Assembly: GCF_030733425.1 (NCBI RefSeq)
Contig: NZ_JASHIZ010000009.1
Span: forward strand, 62,001 to 126,000
Length of the DNA stretch: 64,000 nt
Source of the DNA: Roseovarius sp. MMSF_3350
GTDB taxonomy: Bacteria; Pseudomonadota; Alphaproteobacteria; Rhodobacterales; Rhodobacteraceae
Direction: 5' to 3'
Position 1 is the stretch's first letter, and each line of letters begins with the position of its first letter. A program made the position numbers and the translations under genes. Of this stretch, positions 25,191 to 35,607 are shown one piece after another. Under the pieces are notes generated by a model. It was not told where the DNA came from and searched no databases. It worked only from the letters and a program-made list of their open reading frames with translations.

Positions 25191-25705
25191 GTCCCGGCCT
25201 TCTCCGAACAGGCGGGGCAGAGGCCCTCGGCCTCGACGACGGTCCGCTCGATCCGAAAACCGGCGGCGCGGGCGGCATCGCCCAGGGCGCCGCGGGCCGG
25301 GGTGGCCTGCGCCTCGGCGACCGAATCGCAGCTGCGGCAGATCATGAAGGCGGGCGAGTGGTTCGCGCCGGGATGGGCGCAGGCGATGAAGGCGTTGAGC
25401 CGTTCGATCTTGTGGGCGAACCCGTTGCCGACGAGAAATTCCAGCGCGCGATAGGCGACCGGCGGCTGCGAGCCGAACCCGGCCTCGCGTAGGGCATCAA
25501 GCATCTCGTAGGCGCCCAGGGCCCGGTGTTCGCGCAACAGGATTTCAAGCGCCTTGCGCCGGACCGGCGTGAAGCGCAGGCCCTCGCGGGCGCAATGCGC
25601 CTCGGCCTCGGCAATGGCGGAGGCGATGCAACTGGCGTGGTCATGCGTCTCGAACCCGACCGGGTCGGTCGGCGGCGTGTCTTCTGATCTTGCGCTACTT
25701 GTCAT
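25187..25705 (-). CDS. zur: Zinc-responsive Fur-family repressor Zur
   Basis: The protein is 172 residues from the ATG at 25705. It has a winged-helix N-terminal half (GLRFTPVRRKALEILLREHRALGAYEML and PPVAYRALEFLVGNGFAHKIE) and a metal-binding half with the two CxxC pairs MICRSCDS and GLCPACSEK for structural zinc, and FIACAHPGANHSP. It should repress znu genes when zinc is sufficient. Its start codon lies within one of the two Zur-box palindromes, so it is probably autoregulated. Confidence 0.93.
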   Translation of the reverse strand: MTSSARSEDTPPTDPVGFETHDHASCIASAIAEAEAHCAREGLRFTPVRRKALEILLREHRALGAYEMLDALREAGFGSQPPVAYRALEFLVGNGFAHKIERLNAFIACAHPGANHSPAFMICRSCDSVAEAQATPARGALGDAARAAGFRIERTVVEAEGLCPACSEKAGT

Positions 25706-25714
25706 AGTATAACA
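25700..25714. promoter_or_regulatory. Zur box overlapping the zur start codon
   Basis: TGTCATAGTATAACA is a 7-1-7 inverted repeat with one mismatch, close to the alphaproteobacterial Zur consensus TGTTATA-N-TATAACA known from related species. The zur start codon is inside it, so binding would block the zurCB transcript. Confidence 0.7.
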
Positions 25715-25735
25715 GTTCGTGTATCCGATAGGAAA

Positions 25736-25750
25736 TGTTATACAATCACA
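25736..25750. promoter_or_regulatory. Second Zur-box-like site in front of znuA
   Basis: TGTTATACAATCACA has a perfect left half-site and two mismatches in the right. Its start is 36 bases from that of the first site, and it ends 11 bases before the znuA ATG. Two sites in a 57-base divergent region would allow joint control of zurCB and znuA. Confidence 0.6.
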
Positions 25751-25761
25751 AGAGGTCGCCA

Positions 25762-26910
25762 ATGTCCAGAAACCTTCTTCCCTTGTCCGCCGCGGTCGCT
25801 GTTCTGGCCGGACCCGCCTTGGCCGAGGCACCGCAAGTGGCGGTGGATATCGCGCCGGTGCATTCGCTCGTGGCGCGGGTGATGGACGGGGTGGGCGAGC
25901 CCGTTCTGATCGTAGCGCCGGGCGCCAGTCCGCATGAATACAGCCTGCGCCCCTCGGAAGCGGCGGCGATGCAGGACGCGGACGTGGTGTTCTGGATCGG
26001 TCCGGACCTGACGCCCTGGCTGGAGGATGCGCTGGGCACGCTGTCGGGCGAGGCGCGGGTGGTGACCCTGATGGAGGCGGATGGCACGGTCGAGTTGCCG
26101 GTCCGCGAGAATGCTTTGTTCGAGGCGCATGACCATGGCGATCACGGGGACGAAGGCCATGACGATCACGCGCATGATCACGGGCACGAAAACGACGCCG
26201 CGCATGAGCACGCCGAGCATGACCACGAGGAGCATGAAGAGGCGGGCCATGACGAGCACGCCGACCATGACCACGAGGCGCATGAAGAGGCAGGCCATGA
26301 CGACCACGCCGAGCATGACCACGCAGATCATGCGGACCACGGTCATGACGAGCACGCAGAGCACGACGAGGACCATGCCGGACACGGGCACGCGCACGGA
26401 GATCACGACCCGCACGCCTGGCTGTCGCCCGACAATGCGGCCACCTGGCTGAACGCGATTGCGGCCTCGCTGTCGGCGGCCGATCCCGACAATGCCGGGG
26501 CTTATTACGCCAACGCCGCGGCCGGGCGCGAGGAGATTGACAGCCTGAAGGCTGAAATCGACGGTATTCTTGAGCCCGCGCGGGATGGCAGCTTTATCGT
26601 CTTCCACGACGCCTATCAGTATTTCGAGGCGGCGTTCGATCTGCCGGCGTCTGGTGCGATTTCGGTTTCCGATGCGTCGGACCCCAGCCCGGCGCGGGTG
26701 GCGGAGATCCGCGACCGGGTCAGTGAGGCCGGGGTGACCTGCGTCATGTCGGAGCCGCAATTCTCCCGGGGCATCGTGGAGGCTGTCACGGACGGAGCCG
26801 CGGTGAATGTCGGCGTGATCGACCCGTTGGGATCGGATCTGGAGCCGGGAGCGCAGCTTTATCCGCAGCTTTTGCGCAACCTTGCAACGGCGCTGGCGGA
26901 GTGCCTCTGA
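25762..26910 (+). CDS. znuA: Zinc ABC transporter periplasmic binding protein with giant His-rich loop
   Basis: The protein is 382 residues from the ATG at 25762 (AGAGG upstream): signal peptide (to about residue 21, ALAEA), then a cluster A-I metal-binding protein. Likely zinc ligands are His 34 (APVHSLV), the GASPHEYSLRPS region and His 218 (DPHAWLSP). An acidic residue near the C-terminal lobe is the fourth candidate. Between the two lobes, residues 123-218 form a His/Asp/Glu loop with over 30 histidines, far longer than the 20-40 residues common in ZnuA. It captures Zn(II) in the periplasm for ZnuBC and is divergent from zur. Confidence 0.94.
   Translation: MSRNLLPLSAAVAVLAGPALAEAPQVAVDIAPVHSLVARVMDGVGEPVLIVAPGASPHEYSLRPSEAAAMQDADVVFWIGPDLTPWLEDALGTLSGEARVVTLMEADGTVELPVRENALFEAHDHGDHGDEGHDDHAHDHGHENDAAHEHAEHDHEEHEEAGHDEHADHDHEAHEEAGHDDHAEHDHADHADHGHDEHAEHDEDHAGHGHAHGDHDPHAWLSPDNAATWLNAIAASLSAADPDNAGAYYANAAAGREEIDSLKAEIDGILEPARDGSFIVFHDAYQYFEAAFDLPASGAISVSDASDPSPARVAEIRDRVSEAGVTCVMSEPQFSRGIVEAVTDGAAVNVGVIDPLGSDLEPGAQLYPQLLRNLATALAECL
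26233..26328 (+). repeat. 48-bp tandem repeat inside znuA
   Basis: Two consecutive 48-bp units (26233-26280 and 26281-26328) encode HEEAGHDEHADHDHEA and HEEAGHDDHAEHDHAD. They differ at only a few bases. Shorter imperfect copies flank them, so the His-rich loop has grown by in-frame duplication. Confidence 0.85.
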
Positions 26911-26916
26911 CCCGGG

Positions 26917-27618
26917 TCAGGTGCCGGTCAGAAGCTGGTAGCCGGGGGTCGTGATCGCCTTGACCGTGGTAATGGGGGCGTCCTCGATCCAGGTGGTGCG
27001 CTCGATCACCAGAAGGGCTGCGCCCGGCTCGGCCTCCAGCAGGTCGGCCAACCGAGTGTTGGCGGAGATGGCGTAGAACCGCAGGTCGAGCCGTGAATAG
27101 GGCTTGTTCAGAACCAGCCATTCGTTCGCGCTCTGGCCGGTGAAGTCGAGGTTTTGCACTTCGGGGGAGGTTTCGGGGCAGATCCAGCGGTCCTCGAAAA
27201 TGTAGGGGCGTCCGTCGGACAGGTGCAGCGCCTCGACGCGAAGCATCGGACGGGGTGCCCCGAGCCCGAAGGCGGCGACGACGCCGCGCGGCGCCGGGGC
27301 CATGCGGCGGCGGATCAGCTGATATCCGTAGCGCGCGCCGCTCTGTTCCACCTCGCGCCGTGTGATGGGAATGTCGAGCGTGGCGCGGGTGACGGGTTCG
27401 GCCCGGACCCGCGTGCCGCCCTTGCGGCGGCGTTCCACGAGGCCGCTGTCGGAGAGATCTTGCATCGCGCGCTGGACAGTGGAACGGGCGCAGCTGAGAT
27501 CTTCGGCGATGTCGGCGTCGCGGGGCAGGCGGTCTCCGGGGCCGTAGCGGCCGGTGAGGATCTGTTCGTGGATCCGGTCGCGGACTTCCCTCCACGACAG
27601 GCGGGAGTCGGAGGTCAT
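26917..27618 (-). CDS. hutC: Histidine utilisation repressor, GntR/HutC family
   Basis: The protein is 233 residues from the ATG at 27618. It has an N-terminal GntR winged helix (WREVRDRIHEQILTGRYGPGDRLPRDADIAEDLSCARSTVQRAM region, residues 9-52) and a C-terminal UTRA effector domain ending VKAITTPGYQLLTGT. It should release DNA on binding urocanate. It overlaps hutF by four bases and likely acts at the palindrome between hutF and hutI. Confidence 0.92.
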   Translation of the reverse strand: MTSDSRLSWREVRDRIHEQILTGRYGPGDRLPRDADIAEDLSCARSTVQRAMQDLSDSGLVERRRKGGTRVRAEPVTRATLDIPITRREVEQSGARYGYQLIRRRMAPAPRGVVAAFGLGAPRPMLRVEALHLSDGRPYIFEDRWICPETSPEVQNLDFTGQSANEWLVLNKPYSRLDLRFYAISANTRLADLLEAEPGAALLVIERTTWIEDAPITTVKAITTPGYQLLTGT

Positions 27619-28979
27619 ATGTCCTGTCCCAGCGTGGTGACGACGTCGAGGAAAGTGCGCGTGATGCGGTCGCGGTCGACGTGGCGGCCGTCCTTGACCA
27701 TGTGACGGCCCGAGCTCCAGACATCGGTGACGCACGCGCGACCGCGACCGGAGAAGATCAGGCTGTCGAGGACCGCATCGCCGGTGCGGTTGCACAGGAA
27801 CTCGTTGTCGGTGGAGACCGCGATGAGATCGGCCAGCTGGCCCTCGGCGATCTGCCCCGAAGCGCGGCCAGCCGCCTGCGCCCCGGCGCGGGAGGCCGCC
27901 TCGAAAAGCACGCGGCCGGTGGAGTGGTCCGCCGTGGCCATCGCCGCGCGGCTGCGGTCGCGCAGGCGTTGGGAATAGTCGAGCGTGGCCAGCTCCTCCC
28001 ACAGGGCGATGTGGATGTTGGAATCCGAGCCGATGCCGAACCGGCCCCCGGCTGCGCGGTAGTCAGTGCCGTTGAAGATCCCGTCGCCAAGACTGGATTC
28101 GGTGATGGGGCAGAGCCCGGCCACGGCGCCGGTTTGCGCCAGGGCGGCCGTTTCGGCGTCGGTCATCTGGGTGCAGTGGATAAGGCACCATCGATCGTCG
28201 ACCGCCGCGTTGTTCAGCAGCCATTCGACCGGGCGTGCGCCGTGATGGGCCTCGACCTCCTCAACCTCGGCCACCTGTTCTGCAAGGTGCATGTGGATCG
28301 GGCCGTCGGGGCAGATGGCCTGCGCCTGGGCCAGCGCCTCGGGCGGGACGGCACGCAGGGAATGGGGCGCGACGCCGATGTCGAAATCCTCGGGGCCGTT
28401 GGCCACCAATGCGGCGCTGTCGGCGTGCAGCCGGGCGAAAAGGTCGGGATCGCTGCCGAAGCGGCGCTGTCCGCCTTGCAGCGCGCGCCCGTCGCAGCCG
28501 CCTTGCATGTAATGCACCGGCAGAAGCGTGAGGCCGATACCGGTATCCTGCGCCGCCTGCGTGATACGCGCGGCCATTTCGGCCAGGTCGGCATAAGGGG
28601 TGCCGCCGATGTCGTGGTGCAGATAGTGGAATTCGGCCACCGCGCCGTAGCCGGCCTCGAGCATTTCCATGAAGACGAGCTCCGCGACGGCCTGAACATG
28701 ATCGGGCGTGAGGCGGTCTAGGAAACGGTACATCAGTTTCCGCCATGTCCAGAAGCTGTCGCGCGGGTCGGGGCCGCGGGTTTCGGTCAGCCCCGCCATG
28801 GCGCGTTGAAAGGCGTGGCTGTGCAGATTGACCGGGGCCGGCAGAAGCAGGTCGACGGACTGTGCGTCCGGCGAAGGGGTGCGGGAGATTCGCGTGATGC
28901 GCCCCTGATCGATGGTGAGGCAAAGGTCGCTGACCCAGCCATCCGGAGTAAGGGTCTGGCGAGACTGGATTTTCTGCAC
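27615..28979 (-). CDS. hutF: Formimidoylglutamate deiminase, GTG start
   Basis: This 454-residue amidohydrolase starts at GTG 28979 with GGAG upstream. The metal site is seen as [15 protein letters not shown], a middle HMHLAEQ with its following His, CLIHCTQM and [16 protein letters not shown] (catalytic Asp). It converts N-formimino-glutamate to N-formyl-glutamate and ammonia, the fourth step of the five-step histidine route. Together with hutG it replaces the direct formiminoglutamase. It is divergent from hutI and followed by hutC. Confidence 0.93.
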   Translation of the reverse strand: MQKIQSRQTLTPDGWVSDLCLTIDQGRITRISRTPSPDAQSVDLLLPAPVNLHSHAFQRAMAGLTETRGPDPRDSFWTWRKLMYRFLDRLTPDHVQAVAELVFMEMLEAGYGAVAEFHYLHHDIGGTPYADLAEMAARITQAAQDTGIGLTLLPVHYMQGGCDGRALQGGQRRFGSDPDLFARLHADSAALVANGPEDFDIGVAPHSLRAVPPEALAQAQAICPDGPIHMHLAEQVAEVEEVEAHHGARPVEWLLNNAAVDDRWCLIHCTQMTDAETAALAQTGAVAGLCPITESSLGDGIFNGTDYRAAGGRFGIGSDSNIHIALWEELATLDYSQRLRDRSRAAMATADHSTGRVLFEAASRAGAQAAGRASGQIAEGQLADLIAVSTDNEFLCNRTGDAVLDSLIFSGRGRACVTDVWSSGRHMVKDGRHVDRDRITRTFLDVVTTLGQDI

Positions 28980-28991
28980 GGGCGATCTCCA

Positions 28992-29028
28992 TTGACAAAA
29001 TATGTACCTACATATTACCGTTATGTAC
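28992..29028. promoter_or_regulatory. hutF-hutI divergent promoter with palindromic operator
   Basis: TTGACA at 28992 could be a -35 for hutI. It is followed at 28999-29016 by the perfect palindrome AATATGTACCTACATATT, and a third half-site TATGTAC recurs at 29022, exactly 21 bases after the first. This arrangement fits a HutC/GntR operator covering the hutI promoter spacer. The assignment to HutC is inference. Confidence 0.65.
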
Positions 29029-29051
29029 GTTGCTTTGCAAGGAAGGTCGAA

Positions 29052-30254
29052 ATGTCGGATCAGCTGATGATCACCAATGCCACCGTTGCGACCATGGACG
29101 GTTCCGAAGATGGCTATGGCCTGCGTCGCAACGCGGCGCTGCGGGTGCAGGGCGAGCGGATCGACTGGATCGGGCCGATGGCCGAGCTTGGCGAGTTGCC
29201 GCAGGACGCGCAGGTGATCGATGCCGGAGGGCGGCTTTTGACGCCCGGACTGATCGACTGTCACACCCATATCGTGCATGGCGGCAATCGCGCGCGGGAA
29301 TTCGAGATGCGCCTCGAAGGGGCGAGCTATGAAGAGGTGGCGCGCGCCGGGGGCGGGATCGTCTCGACCGTGACGGCGACGCGGGAGGCGGACGAGGATC
29401 TGCTGCTGGCGCAGGCGCTGACACGGGCCGATGCGCTGATTGCGGAAGGGGTCACGACTATCGAGATCAAGTCGGGTTATGGCCTTGATATAGAAACGGA
29501 ACTCAAGATGCTGCGCGTGGCGCGCGCGGTGGGCGAGGCGCGTCCGGTCCGGGTGGTGACATCTTTCCTCGGTGCGCACGCGGTGCCCAAGGGGACGGAT
29601 GCGGACAGTTATATCGACGAGATCTGCCTGCCCGCCTTGGAGGCGGCCCATGCCGAAGGGTTGGTCGATGCGGTGGACGGCTTCTGCGAGGGGATCGCGT
29701 TCGACACCGCCCAGATCGCGCGGGTGTTCGACAAGGCCGCGGCGCTGGGTCTGCCGGTCAAGCTGCATGCCGAGCAGCTGAGCAATATCGGCGGGACGAA
29801 GCTGGCGGCGGAGCGCGGTGCGCTGTCGGCGGATCACGTGGAATATGCGAGCGAGGATGACGCCCGGGCGCTGGCAGAAGCGGGCAGCGTGGCGGTCTTG
29901 CTGCCCGGGGCATTCTACACGCTGCACGAGACGCAAAAGCCGCCGGTCGCGGCGTTCCGCGCCCATGGCGTGCCGATGGCGGTGGCGACGGACTGGAACC
30001 CCGGGTCGTCGCCGATGGGGTCGGTCCTTTTGGCGATGAACATGGCTTGTACGCTGTTCGGCCTGACTCCGGCCGAGGCGCTGGCGGGCACGACGCACCA
30101 TGCAGCCCAGGCGCTGGGGCTGTATGACCGGGGCGAGATCGCGCCGGGGATGCGGGCGGACCTGGCCATCTGGGATGTCGAGGAACCGGCGGAGCTTAGC
30201 TATCGCATCGGGGTGAACCCGCTGCACAAACGGATATTCGGAGGTCGGACATGA
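29052..30254 (+). CDS. hutI: Imidazolonepropionase
   Basis: The protein is 400 residues. It has the amidohydrolase metal site [19 protein letters not shown] (HxH), later [16 protein letters not shown] and [11 protein letters not shown] with the catalytic Asp. It opens imidazolone-propionate to formiminoglutamate, the third histidine degradation step. GAAGG precedes the ATG. It is the first gene of hutIHGU, each gene overlapping the next by four bases. Confidence 0.96.
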   Translation: MSDQLMITNATVATMDGSEDGYGLRRNAALRVQGERIDWIGPMAELGELPQDAQVIDAGGRLLTPGLIDCHTHIVHGGNRAREFEMRLEGASYEEVARAGGGIVSTVTATREADEDLLLAQALTRADALIAEGVTTIEIKSGYGLDIETELKMLRVARAVGEARPVRVVTSFLGAHAVPKGTDADSYIDEICLPALEAAHAEGLVDAVDGFCEGIAFDTAQIARVFDKAAALGLPVKLHAEQLSNIGGTKLAAERGALSADHVEYASEDDARALAEAGSVAVLLPGAFYTLHETQKPPVAAFRAHGVPMAVATDWNPGSSPMGSVLLAMNMACTLFGLTPAEALAGTTHHAAQALGLYDRGEIAPGMRADLAIWDVEEPAELSYRIGVNPLHKRIFGGRT

Positions 30255-31771
30255 CCCTGACGCTGGTGCCGGGAGAGACCCGGCTGGACACGCTGGAGCG
30301 GGTGTGGCGCGAAGGTGTGGCGGCGGTGCTGACGCCGGATGCGCGGCCTGCCATTGAGGCGGCGGCAGGGCAGGTCGCGGAAGCGGCGCGCGGGAATGTG
30401 CCGGTTTACGGGGTGAACACCGGGTTCGGCAAACTGGCCTCGGTGCGGATACCGCCCGAGGATGTGGAGACGTTGCAGCGCAACCTGATCCTCAGCCATT
30501 GCTGCGGCGTGGGCGAGCTGCTGGAGCCTGAGACCACGCGCCTGATGATGGCGCTGAAGCTGCTGTCGCTGGGGCGTGGCGCCTCGGGCGTGCGGTGGGA
30601 GATCTGTGCGCTGATCGAGGGGATGCTGGCGCGGGGCGTGATCCCGGTGATCCCGTCGCAGGGCTCGGTCGGTGCGTCGGGCGACCTTGCGCCACTGGCG
30701 CATATGGCCGCCGCGATGATCGGCGAAGGCGAGGCGCTGCTGGACGGCGTTCGGATGCCCGCTGGCGACGCGCTGGGAAAGGTCGGGCTGACGCCCGTGG
30801 TGCTGGGCCCCAAGGAAGGGCTGGCGCTGATCAACGGCACGCAGTTCTCGACCGCATGCGCGCTGGCGGCGCTGTTCGACGGCATGCGCGCGCTGAGGGC
30901 GTCGATCGTGACGTCGGCGCTGTCGACGGACGCCATCATGGGCTCGACCCAGCCATTGCAGCCTGAAATCCACGGCTTGCGCGGCCACAAGGGGCAGATC
31001 GATGTGGCGACGGCGATGTCGGCGCTGATGGCGGGCAGCGAGATCCGCGAAAGCCACCGCGAAGGCGACAGCCGGGTGCAGGACCCATATTGCATCCGGT
31101 GCCAGCCGCAGGTGGCGGGGGCGGCGCTGGACCTGCTGCGCTTTGCCGCGCAGACGCTGGAGATCGAGGCGAATGCCGTCACGGACAATCCGCTGGTGAT
31201 CGAGGCGGGGATCGTTTCGGGCGGGAATTTCCATGCAGAGCCGGTGGCCTTTGCCGCCGACCAGATCGCGCTGGCGCTGTCGGAGGTCGGGGCCATCGCG
31301 CAGCGGCGCGTGGCGCTGATGGTGGACCCAGCCTTGAGCCACGACCTGCCGCCTTTCCTGACGCCCGCGCCAGGGCTGAATTCAGGCTTCATGATCGCCG
31401 AGGTGACGACGGCGGCGCTGATGAGCGAGAACAAGCATCTGGCGAACCCCTGTTCGACCGATAGCACGCCGACCTCTGCCAACCAGGAGGACCATGTGAG
31501 CATGGCCGCCCATGGCGCGCGGCGGCTGCGCCGGATGAACGCGAACCTGTCGATGATCCTGGGCGTCGAGGCGCTGTGCGCGGCGCAGGGGATCGAGGCG
31601 CGCGCGCCGCTGGTGACGTCGCAAGCCTTGCAACGCGCGATTGCGACGATCCGGGCGGAGGTGCCGCGGCTGGAAGAAGACCGGATGATGGCGCCCGACA
31701 TGGAGCGGGCGGCGGCGCTGGTCCGCGAGGACGCGCTGGCGCGCGAGACGGGCGTGGAGGTCGGGCTGTGA
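30251..31771 (+). CDS. hutH: Histidine ammonia-lyase
   Basis: The protein is 506 residues, the family length. The MIO cofactor triad Ala142-Ser143-Gly144 lies in [24 protein letters not shown], the [11 protein letters not shown] motif and the [11 protein letters not shown] segment are all present. It removes ammonia from L-histidine to give urocanate, the first step. The ATG overlaps the hutI stop. Confidence 0.97.
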   Translation: MTLTLVPGETRLDTLERVWREGVAAVLTPDARPAIEAAAGQVAEAARGNVPVYGVNTGFGKLASVRIPPEDVETLQRNLILSHCCGVGELLEPETTRLMMALKLLSLGRGASGVRWEICALIEGMLARGVIPVIPSQGSVGASGDLAPLAHMAAAMIGEGEALLDGVRMPAGDALGKVGLTPVVLGPKEGLALINGTQFSTACALAALFDGMRALRASIVTSALSTDAIMGSTQPLQPEIHGLRGHKGQIDVATAMSALMAGSEIRESHREGDSRVQDPYCIRCQPQVAGAALDLLRFAAQTLEIEANAVTDNPLVIEAGIVSGGNFHAEPVAFAADQIALALSEVGAIAQRRVALMVDPALSHDLPPFLTPAPGLNSGFMIAEVTTAALMSENKHLANPCSTDSTPTSANQEDHVSMAAHGARRLRRMNANLSMILGVEALCAAQGIEARAPLVTSQALQRAIATIRAEVPRLEEDRMMAPDMERAAALVREDALARETGVEVGL

Positions 31772-32556
31772 GTTTTCTCGAGGTGACGCGCGGGCAAAGC
31801 CCGCTGGTTCTGGGATTGCCCCATACGGGCACGGATGTTCCCGGTGATATCGCTGCAGGGCTGAACGAGACCGGGCAAGGGCTGGCCGATACGGACTGGC
31901 ATATTCATCAGCTTTACGCCGGGCTGGCGGGCGACGTGACCACGGTGCGCACGACCATCCACCGCTATGTCATCGACGTGAACCGCGACCCGGAGGGTGC
32001 GAGTCTCTATCCCGGTCAGAACACCACGTCGCTGTGCCCGGTGACCGATTTCGACGGGCAGCCCATATGGCGCGAGGGGGCTGAACCCGACGAGGCCGAG
32101 ATCGTACGGCGACGGGAGGCATATCACGCGCCCTATCACGCGGCGTTGATGGCTGAGTTGGAGCGAGTGCGCGGGATACACGGGTTCGCGGTGCTTTATG
32201 ACTGCCATTCGATCCGGTCGGAGATACCCTATCTTTTCGACGGGACGCTGCCCGATTTCAACGTCGGAACCGACGCGGGCCGGACCTGTGCGACACCGAT
32301 CCAGACGCTTGTGTATGGGGTCTGCGAGGCGGCCGAAGGGTACAGCGCCATCCTGAACGGGCGGTTCAAGGGCGGCTGGACAACGCGGCATTACGGCCGG
32401 CCCGACGAGGGCCTGCACGCGATCCAGATGGAACTGGCGCAGTCCACCTACATGCAGGAAAGCCCGCCGTGGGAGTATGCGCCTGATCGCGCCGACCGTC
32501 TGCGCCCGCATTTGAAGACCATTCTCGAAGATTTGATACGTTGGAGGCCCGAATGA
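31768..32556 (+). CDS. hutG: N-formylglutamate deformylase, GTG start
   Basis: This 262-residue FGase-family enzyme has [15 protein letters not shown] at the start and the metal-binding [17 protein letters not shown] and [12 protein letters not shown] segments. VDVNRDP-like sequence [11 protein letters not shown] occurs near residue 68. It splits N-formylglutamate into glutamate and formate, the last step after HutF. The GTG overlaps the hutH stop by four bases. It is not related to arginase-type formiminoglutamases that share the symbol. Confidence 0.93.
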   Translation: MSFLEVTRGQSPLVLGLPHTGTDVPGDIAAGLNETGQGLADTDWHIHQLYAGLAGDVTTVRTTIHRYVIDVNRDPEGASLYPGQNTTSLCPVTDFDGQPIWREGAEPDEAEIVRRREAYHAPYHAALMAELERVRGIHGFAVLYDCHSIRSEIPYLFDGTLPDFNVGTDAGRTCATPIQTLVYGVCEAAEGYSAILNGRFKGGWTTRHYGRPDEGLHAIQMELAQSTYMQESPPWEYAPDRADRLRPHLKTILEDLIRWRPE

Positions 32557-34226
32557 CCAATCCCCGCCATAACCTGCGCGACATCTACCCCCCGACCGGC
32601 ACGGAAATCAGCGCCAAGAGCTGGCTGACCGAGGCCGCGATGCGGATGCTGATGAACAACCTGCACCCCGACGTGGCCGAGAACCCGCATGAACTGGTGG
32701 TTTATGGCGGCATCGGGCGTGCCGCGCGGACATGGGATGATTTCGACCGTATCGTTGCCGGGCTGAAGGATCTGGAGGCGGACGAGACGCTGGTGGTCCA
32801 GTCGGGCAAGCCTATCGCCATCGTGAAGACCCATGCGGACGCGCCGCGCGTTCTGATCGCCAATTCCAATATCGTGCCGCATTGGGCCAACTGGGACCAT
32901 TTCAACGAGCTCGATAAAAAGGGTCTTATGATGTACGGCCAGATGACGGCCGGGTCGTGGATCTATATCGGAAGCCAGGGCATTGTGCAGGGCACCTACG
33001 AGACGTTTGCCGAAGCCGGGCGCCAGCATTACGACGGCGACCTGACCGGCAAGTGGATTCTGACCGGCGGACTTGGCGGCATGGGCGGGGCACAGCCGCT
33101 GGCCGCGGTGATGGCGGGGGCCTGCTGTCTGGCGGTGGAGTGCAACCCGGACAGCATCGATTTCCGCCTCCGCACGCGGTATGTGGACGAGAAGACCGAC
33201 AGCCTGGATGAGGCGCTGGAGATGATCGAGCGCTGGACCAAGGCGGGCGAGGCCAAGTCGGTCGCGCTGCTGGGCAATGCGGCGGATATCTTTCCCGAGA
33301 TCCAAAAGCGCGGCGTGCGGCCTGATATCGTGACCGACCAGACCAGCGCGCATGACCCGGTGAACGGCTACCTGCCGCAGGGGTGGAGCATGGCCGAGTG
33401 GCGCGAGAAGCGTGAGAGCGACCCCAAGGCGGTCGAGAAGGCCTCGCGCGCGTCGATGAAGGTGCATGTGAAGGCGATGGTGGATTTCTGGAATGATGGC
33501 GTGCCGACGTTGGATTACGGCAACAACATCCGGCAGGTGGCGCAGGAAGAAGGGCTGGAGAACGCCTTTGCCTTCCCCGGTTTCGTGCCAGCCTATATCC
33601 GGCCCTTGTTCTGCAAGGGGATCGGGCCGTTCCGCTGGTGCGCGCTGTCGGGCGACCCCGAGGATATCTACAAGACCGACCAGGCGATGAAGGAATTGTT
33701 CCCCGAGAATGAGAAGCTGCACACGTGGCTGGACATGGCGCGCGAGCGGATTTCCTTCCAGGGGCTGCCGGCGCGGATCTGCTGGATCGGGCTGGGCGAC
33801 CGGCACCGGGCCGGGCTGAAGTTCAACGAGATGGTTGCCAGCGGCGAGTTGAAGGCGCCGATCGTGATCGGGCGAGATCACCTCGACAGCGGCTCGGTCG
33901 CCAGCCCGAACCGCGAGACGGAAGCGATGAAGGACGGATCGGACGCGGTGAGCGATTGGCCCTTGCTGAACGCGTTGGTGAACACCGCGAGCGGCGCGAC
34001 CTGGGTCAGCCTGCATCACGGTGGCGGTGTCGGCATGGGGTTCAGCCAGCACGCGGGCGTTGTGATCGTAGCGGATGGCACGCCGGAGGCCGCGAAACGG
34101 CTGGAGCGGGTGCTGTGGAACGACCCGGCGTCGGGCGTGTGGCGCCATGCGGATGCGGGTTACGAGACCGCGATCGACTGCGCGAAGGATCACGGCTTGC
34201 GTCTGCCCGGCATCCTGGGGAACTGA
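32553..34226 (+). CDS. hutU: Urocanate hydratase
   Basis: The protein is 557 residues, the usual length. The NAD-binding glycine loop [15 protein letters not shown] (about residues 168-182), [34 protein letters not shown] (with the conserved Cys) and [17 protein letters not shown] are unmistakable. It hydrates urocanate to imidazolone-propionate, the second step. The ATG at 32553 overlaps the hutG stop and has GGAGG upstream. It closes the hutIHGU operon. Confidence 0.97.
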   Translation: MTNPRHNLRDIYPPTGTEISAKSWLTEAAMRMLMNNLHPDVAENPHELVVYGGIGRAARTWDDFDRIVAGLKDLEADETLVVQSGKPIAIVKTHADAPRVLIANSNIVPHWANWDHFNELDKKGLMMYGQMTAGSWIYIGSQGIVQGTYETFAEAGRQHYDGDLTGKWILTGGLGGMGGAQPLAAVMAGACCLAVECNPDSIDFRLRTRYVDEKTDSLDEALEMIERWTKAGEAKSVALLGNAADIFPEIQKRGVRPDIVTDQTSAHDPVNGYLPQGWSMAEWREKRESDPKAVEKASRASMKVHVKAMVDFWNDGVPTLDYGNNIRQVAQEEGLENAFAFPGFVPAYIRPLFCKGIGPFRWCALSGDPEDIYKTDQAMKELFPENEKLHTWLDMARERISFQGLPARICWIGLGDRHRAGLKFNEMVASGELKAPIVIGRDHLDSGSVASPNRETEAMKDGSDAVSDWPLLNALVNTASGATWVSLHHGGGVGMGFSQHAGVVIVADGTPEAAKRLERVLWNDPASGVWRHADAGYETAIDCAKDHGLRLPGILGN

Positions 34227-34459
34227 GCCATGCACAGGGCCGCCAGCGTCAGGGATGCAGCTTGCCAACTGTGGCGACGCGCATGCCATGGCACGGAAAT
34301 TAATCAACCGCGTCCGAGATCGGACCTCGGGCCGGGGCCGCTCGCTGCAAACCGCTTTGCGGCCTTGAAAAACCGCAGCTTCGGCGCGACTGCTGGGAAA
34401 ACGTGCGAGGCGCTGCGATGAAACAATACCAAACACCACCAACCAACAAGGAGAGACCC

Positions 34460-35545
34460 ATGGATAGACGTAAATTTTTGACGACCGCCGCCATCGGCAC
34501 CGCCGCCGCGCCGCTGGCCACCCCGGCCATCGCGCAGGACGTGCAGCAATGGAAGATGGTCACGGCATGGCCCAAGAACCTGCCTGGCCCCGGTGTCGCC
34601 GCGCAGATGCTGGCCGACCGGATCACCACCCTGTCGGGCGGGCGGATCGAGGTAAAGCTGTTCGCCGCGGGCGAACTGGTCCCCGGGCGCGGCGTGTTCG
34701 ACGCCGTCAGCGAAGGCACGGCGGAGCTATATCACGCGGTGCCGGCCTATTGGGGCTCGAAATCCAAGGGAATCCTTCTGTTCGGCTCGCAACCCTTCGG
34801 CCTGCGCGCCGATGAGCAGGTGGGCTGGCTGTATCACGGTGGAGGACAGGCGCTCTATGACGAGATGTACGGCCAGTTCGGCATCAAGCCGTTCCTGTGC
34901 GGCAACTCCGGCCCGCAATGGGGTGGCTGGTTCCGCAACGAGATCAATTCGGTCGAGGATCTGAAGGGGCTGAAGTTCCGCACCACGGGCCTTGCCTCCG
35001 AGATGTGCGCCAAGCTGGGCATGGCGGCCGAGGCAATGGGCGGGCCGGACATGTTCCAGGCGTTGCAGACTGGCGCATTGGACGCGGGCGAGTTCATCGG
35101 GCCCTGGACCGACAGCGCTCTGGGCTATCAGCAGGTGGCCAAGAACTATTACTGGCCCGGCGTGGGCGAACCGTCCTCGGCCGAGGAATGCGGCGTGAAT
35201 GCCGAGGTGTTCGGCGCATTGTCCGACGACCTGAAAGAGGCGGTGTCGGTGGCGTGCGAAAGCCTCTACAACCTGGTCTGGACGGAGTACACCACCAAGC
35301 ACGCCGCCTCGTTGAAGAAACTGGTCGAGGAAGATGGAGTGCAGGTCAAGAAGTTCCCGCAGGAGGTGATCGACGCCATGGGCGAGGCCGCCAAGGAAGT
35401 GATCGACGAATTGCGCCAGGACGACGACGAACTGGTCAAGCGGATCACCGAAAGCTTTGTCGCCTATCGCGACAGCATCGGGGCCTACATGACCTATGCC
35501 GACAACGGGCAGATGAATGCCCGCGCCGAGGTGATGGGCTACTGA
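34460..35545 (+). CDS. TRAP transporter substrate-binding protein (DctP/TakP-like)
   Basis: The protein is 361 residues from the ATG at 34460 (AAGGAGAGA upstream). A twin-arginine signal MDRRKFLTTAAIGTAAAPLATPAIAQ-type leader begins it, so it is exported folded. The DctP fold is clear, with LKGLKFRTTGLASEM holding the conserved Arg for carboxylate binding and AVPAYWGSKSKGILLFGSQPFG near the substrate cleft, as in alpha-keto-acid binding TakP. It likely binds a carboxylate in the periplasm. The 233 bases before it separate it from hutU, so it may have its own promoter. Confidence 0.92.
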   Translation: MDRRKFLTTAAIGTAAAPLATPAIAQDVQQWKMVTAWPKNLPGPGVAAQMLADRITTLSGGRIEVKLFAAGELVPGRGVFDAVSEGTAELYHAVPAYWGSKSKGILLFGSQPFGLRADEQVGWLYHGGGQALYDEMYGQFGIKPFLCGNSGPQWGGWFRNEINSVEDLKGLKFRTTGLASEMCAKLGMAAEAMGGPDMFQALQTGALDAGEFIGPWTDSALGYQQVAKNYYWPGVGEPSSAEECGVNAEVFGALSDDLKEAVSVACESLYNLVWTEYTTKHAASLKKLVEEDGVQVKKFPQEVIDAMGEAAKEVIDELRQDDDELVKRITESFVAYRDSIGAYMTYADNGQMNARAEVMGY

Positions 35546-35607
35546 AACATCGGGCGCGCGGGGGCAACCTCGCGCGCCACGACCAAAGGGGCAGGGAAGG
35601 CCGGAGA

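Noticed and set aside
26128..26415. Repetitive DNA that could be taken for a CRISPR or minisatellite array
   Set aside because: The repeat unit is in frame, encodes His/Asp/Glu and lies within znuA. There are no distinct spacers and no cas genes.
25738..26760. A 340-codon hydrophobic-looking minus-strand frame over znuA
   Set aside because: Val/Met runs such as those in its middle arise from the antisense of the CAY/GAY-rich His-Asp loop. It has no start signal and no family.
28982..30227. Long N-terminal extension of hutF running antisense to hutI
   Set aside because: The extension is the shadow of hutI. The true hutF start is the GTG at 28979 with GGAG, where family similarity begins.
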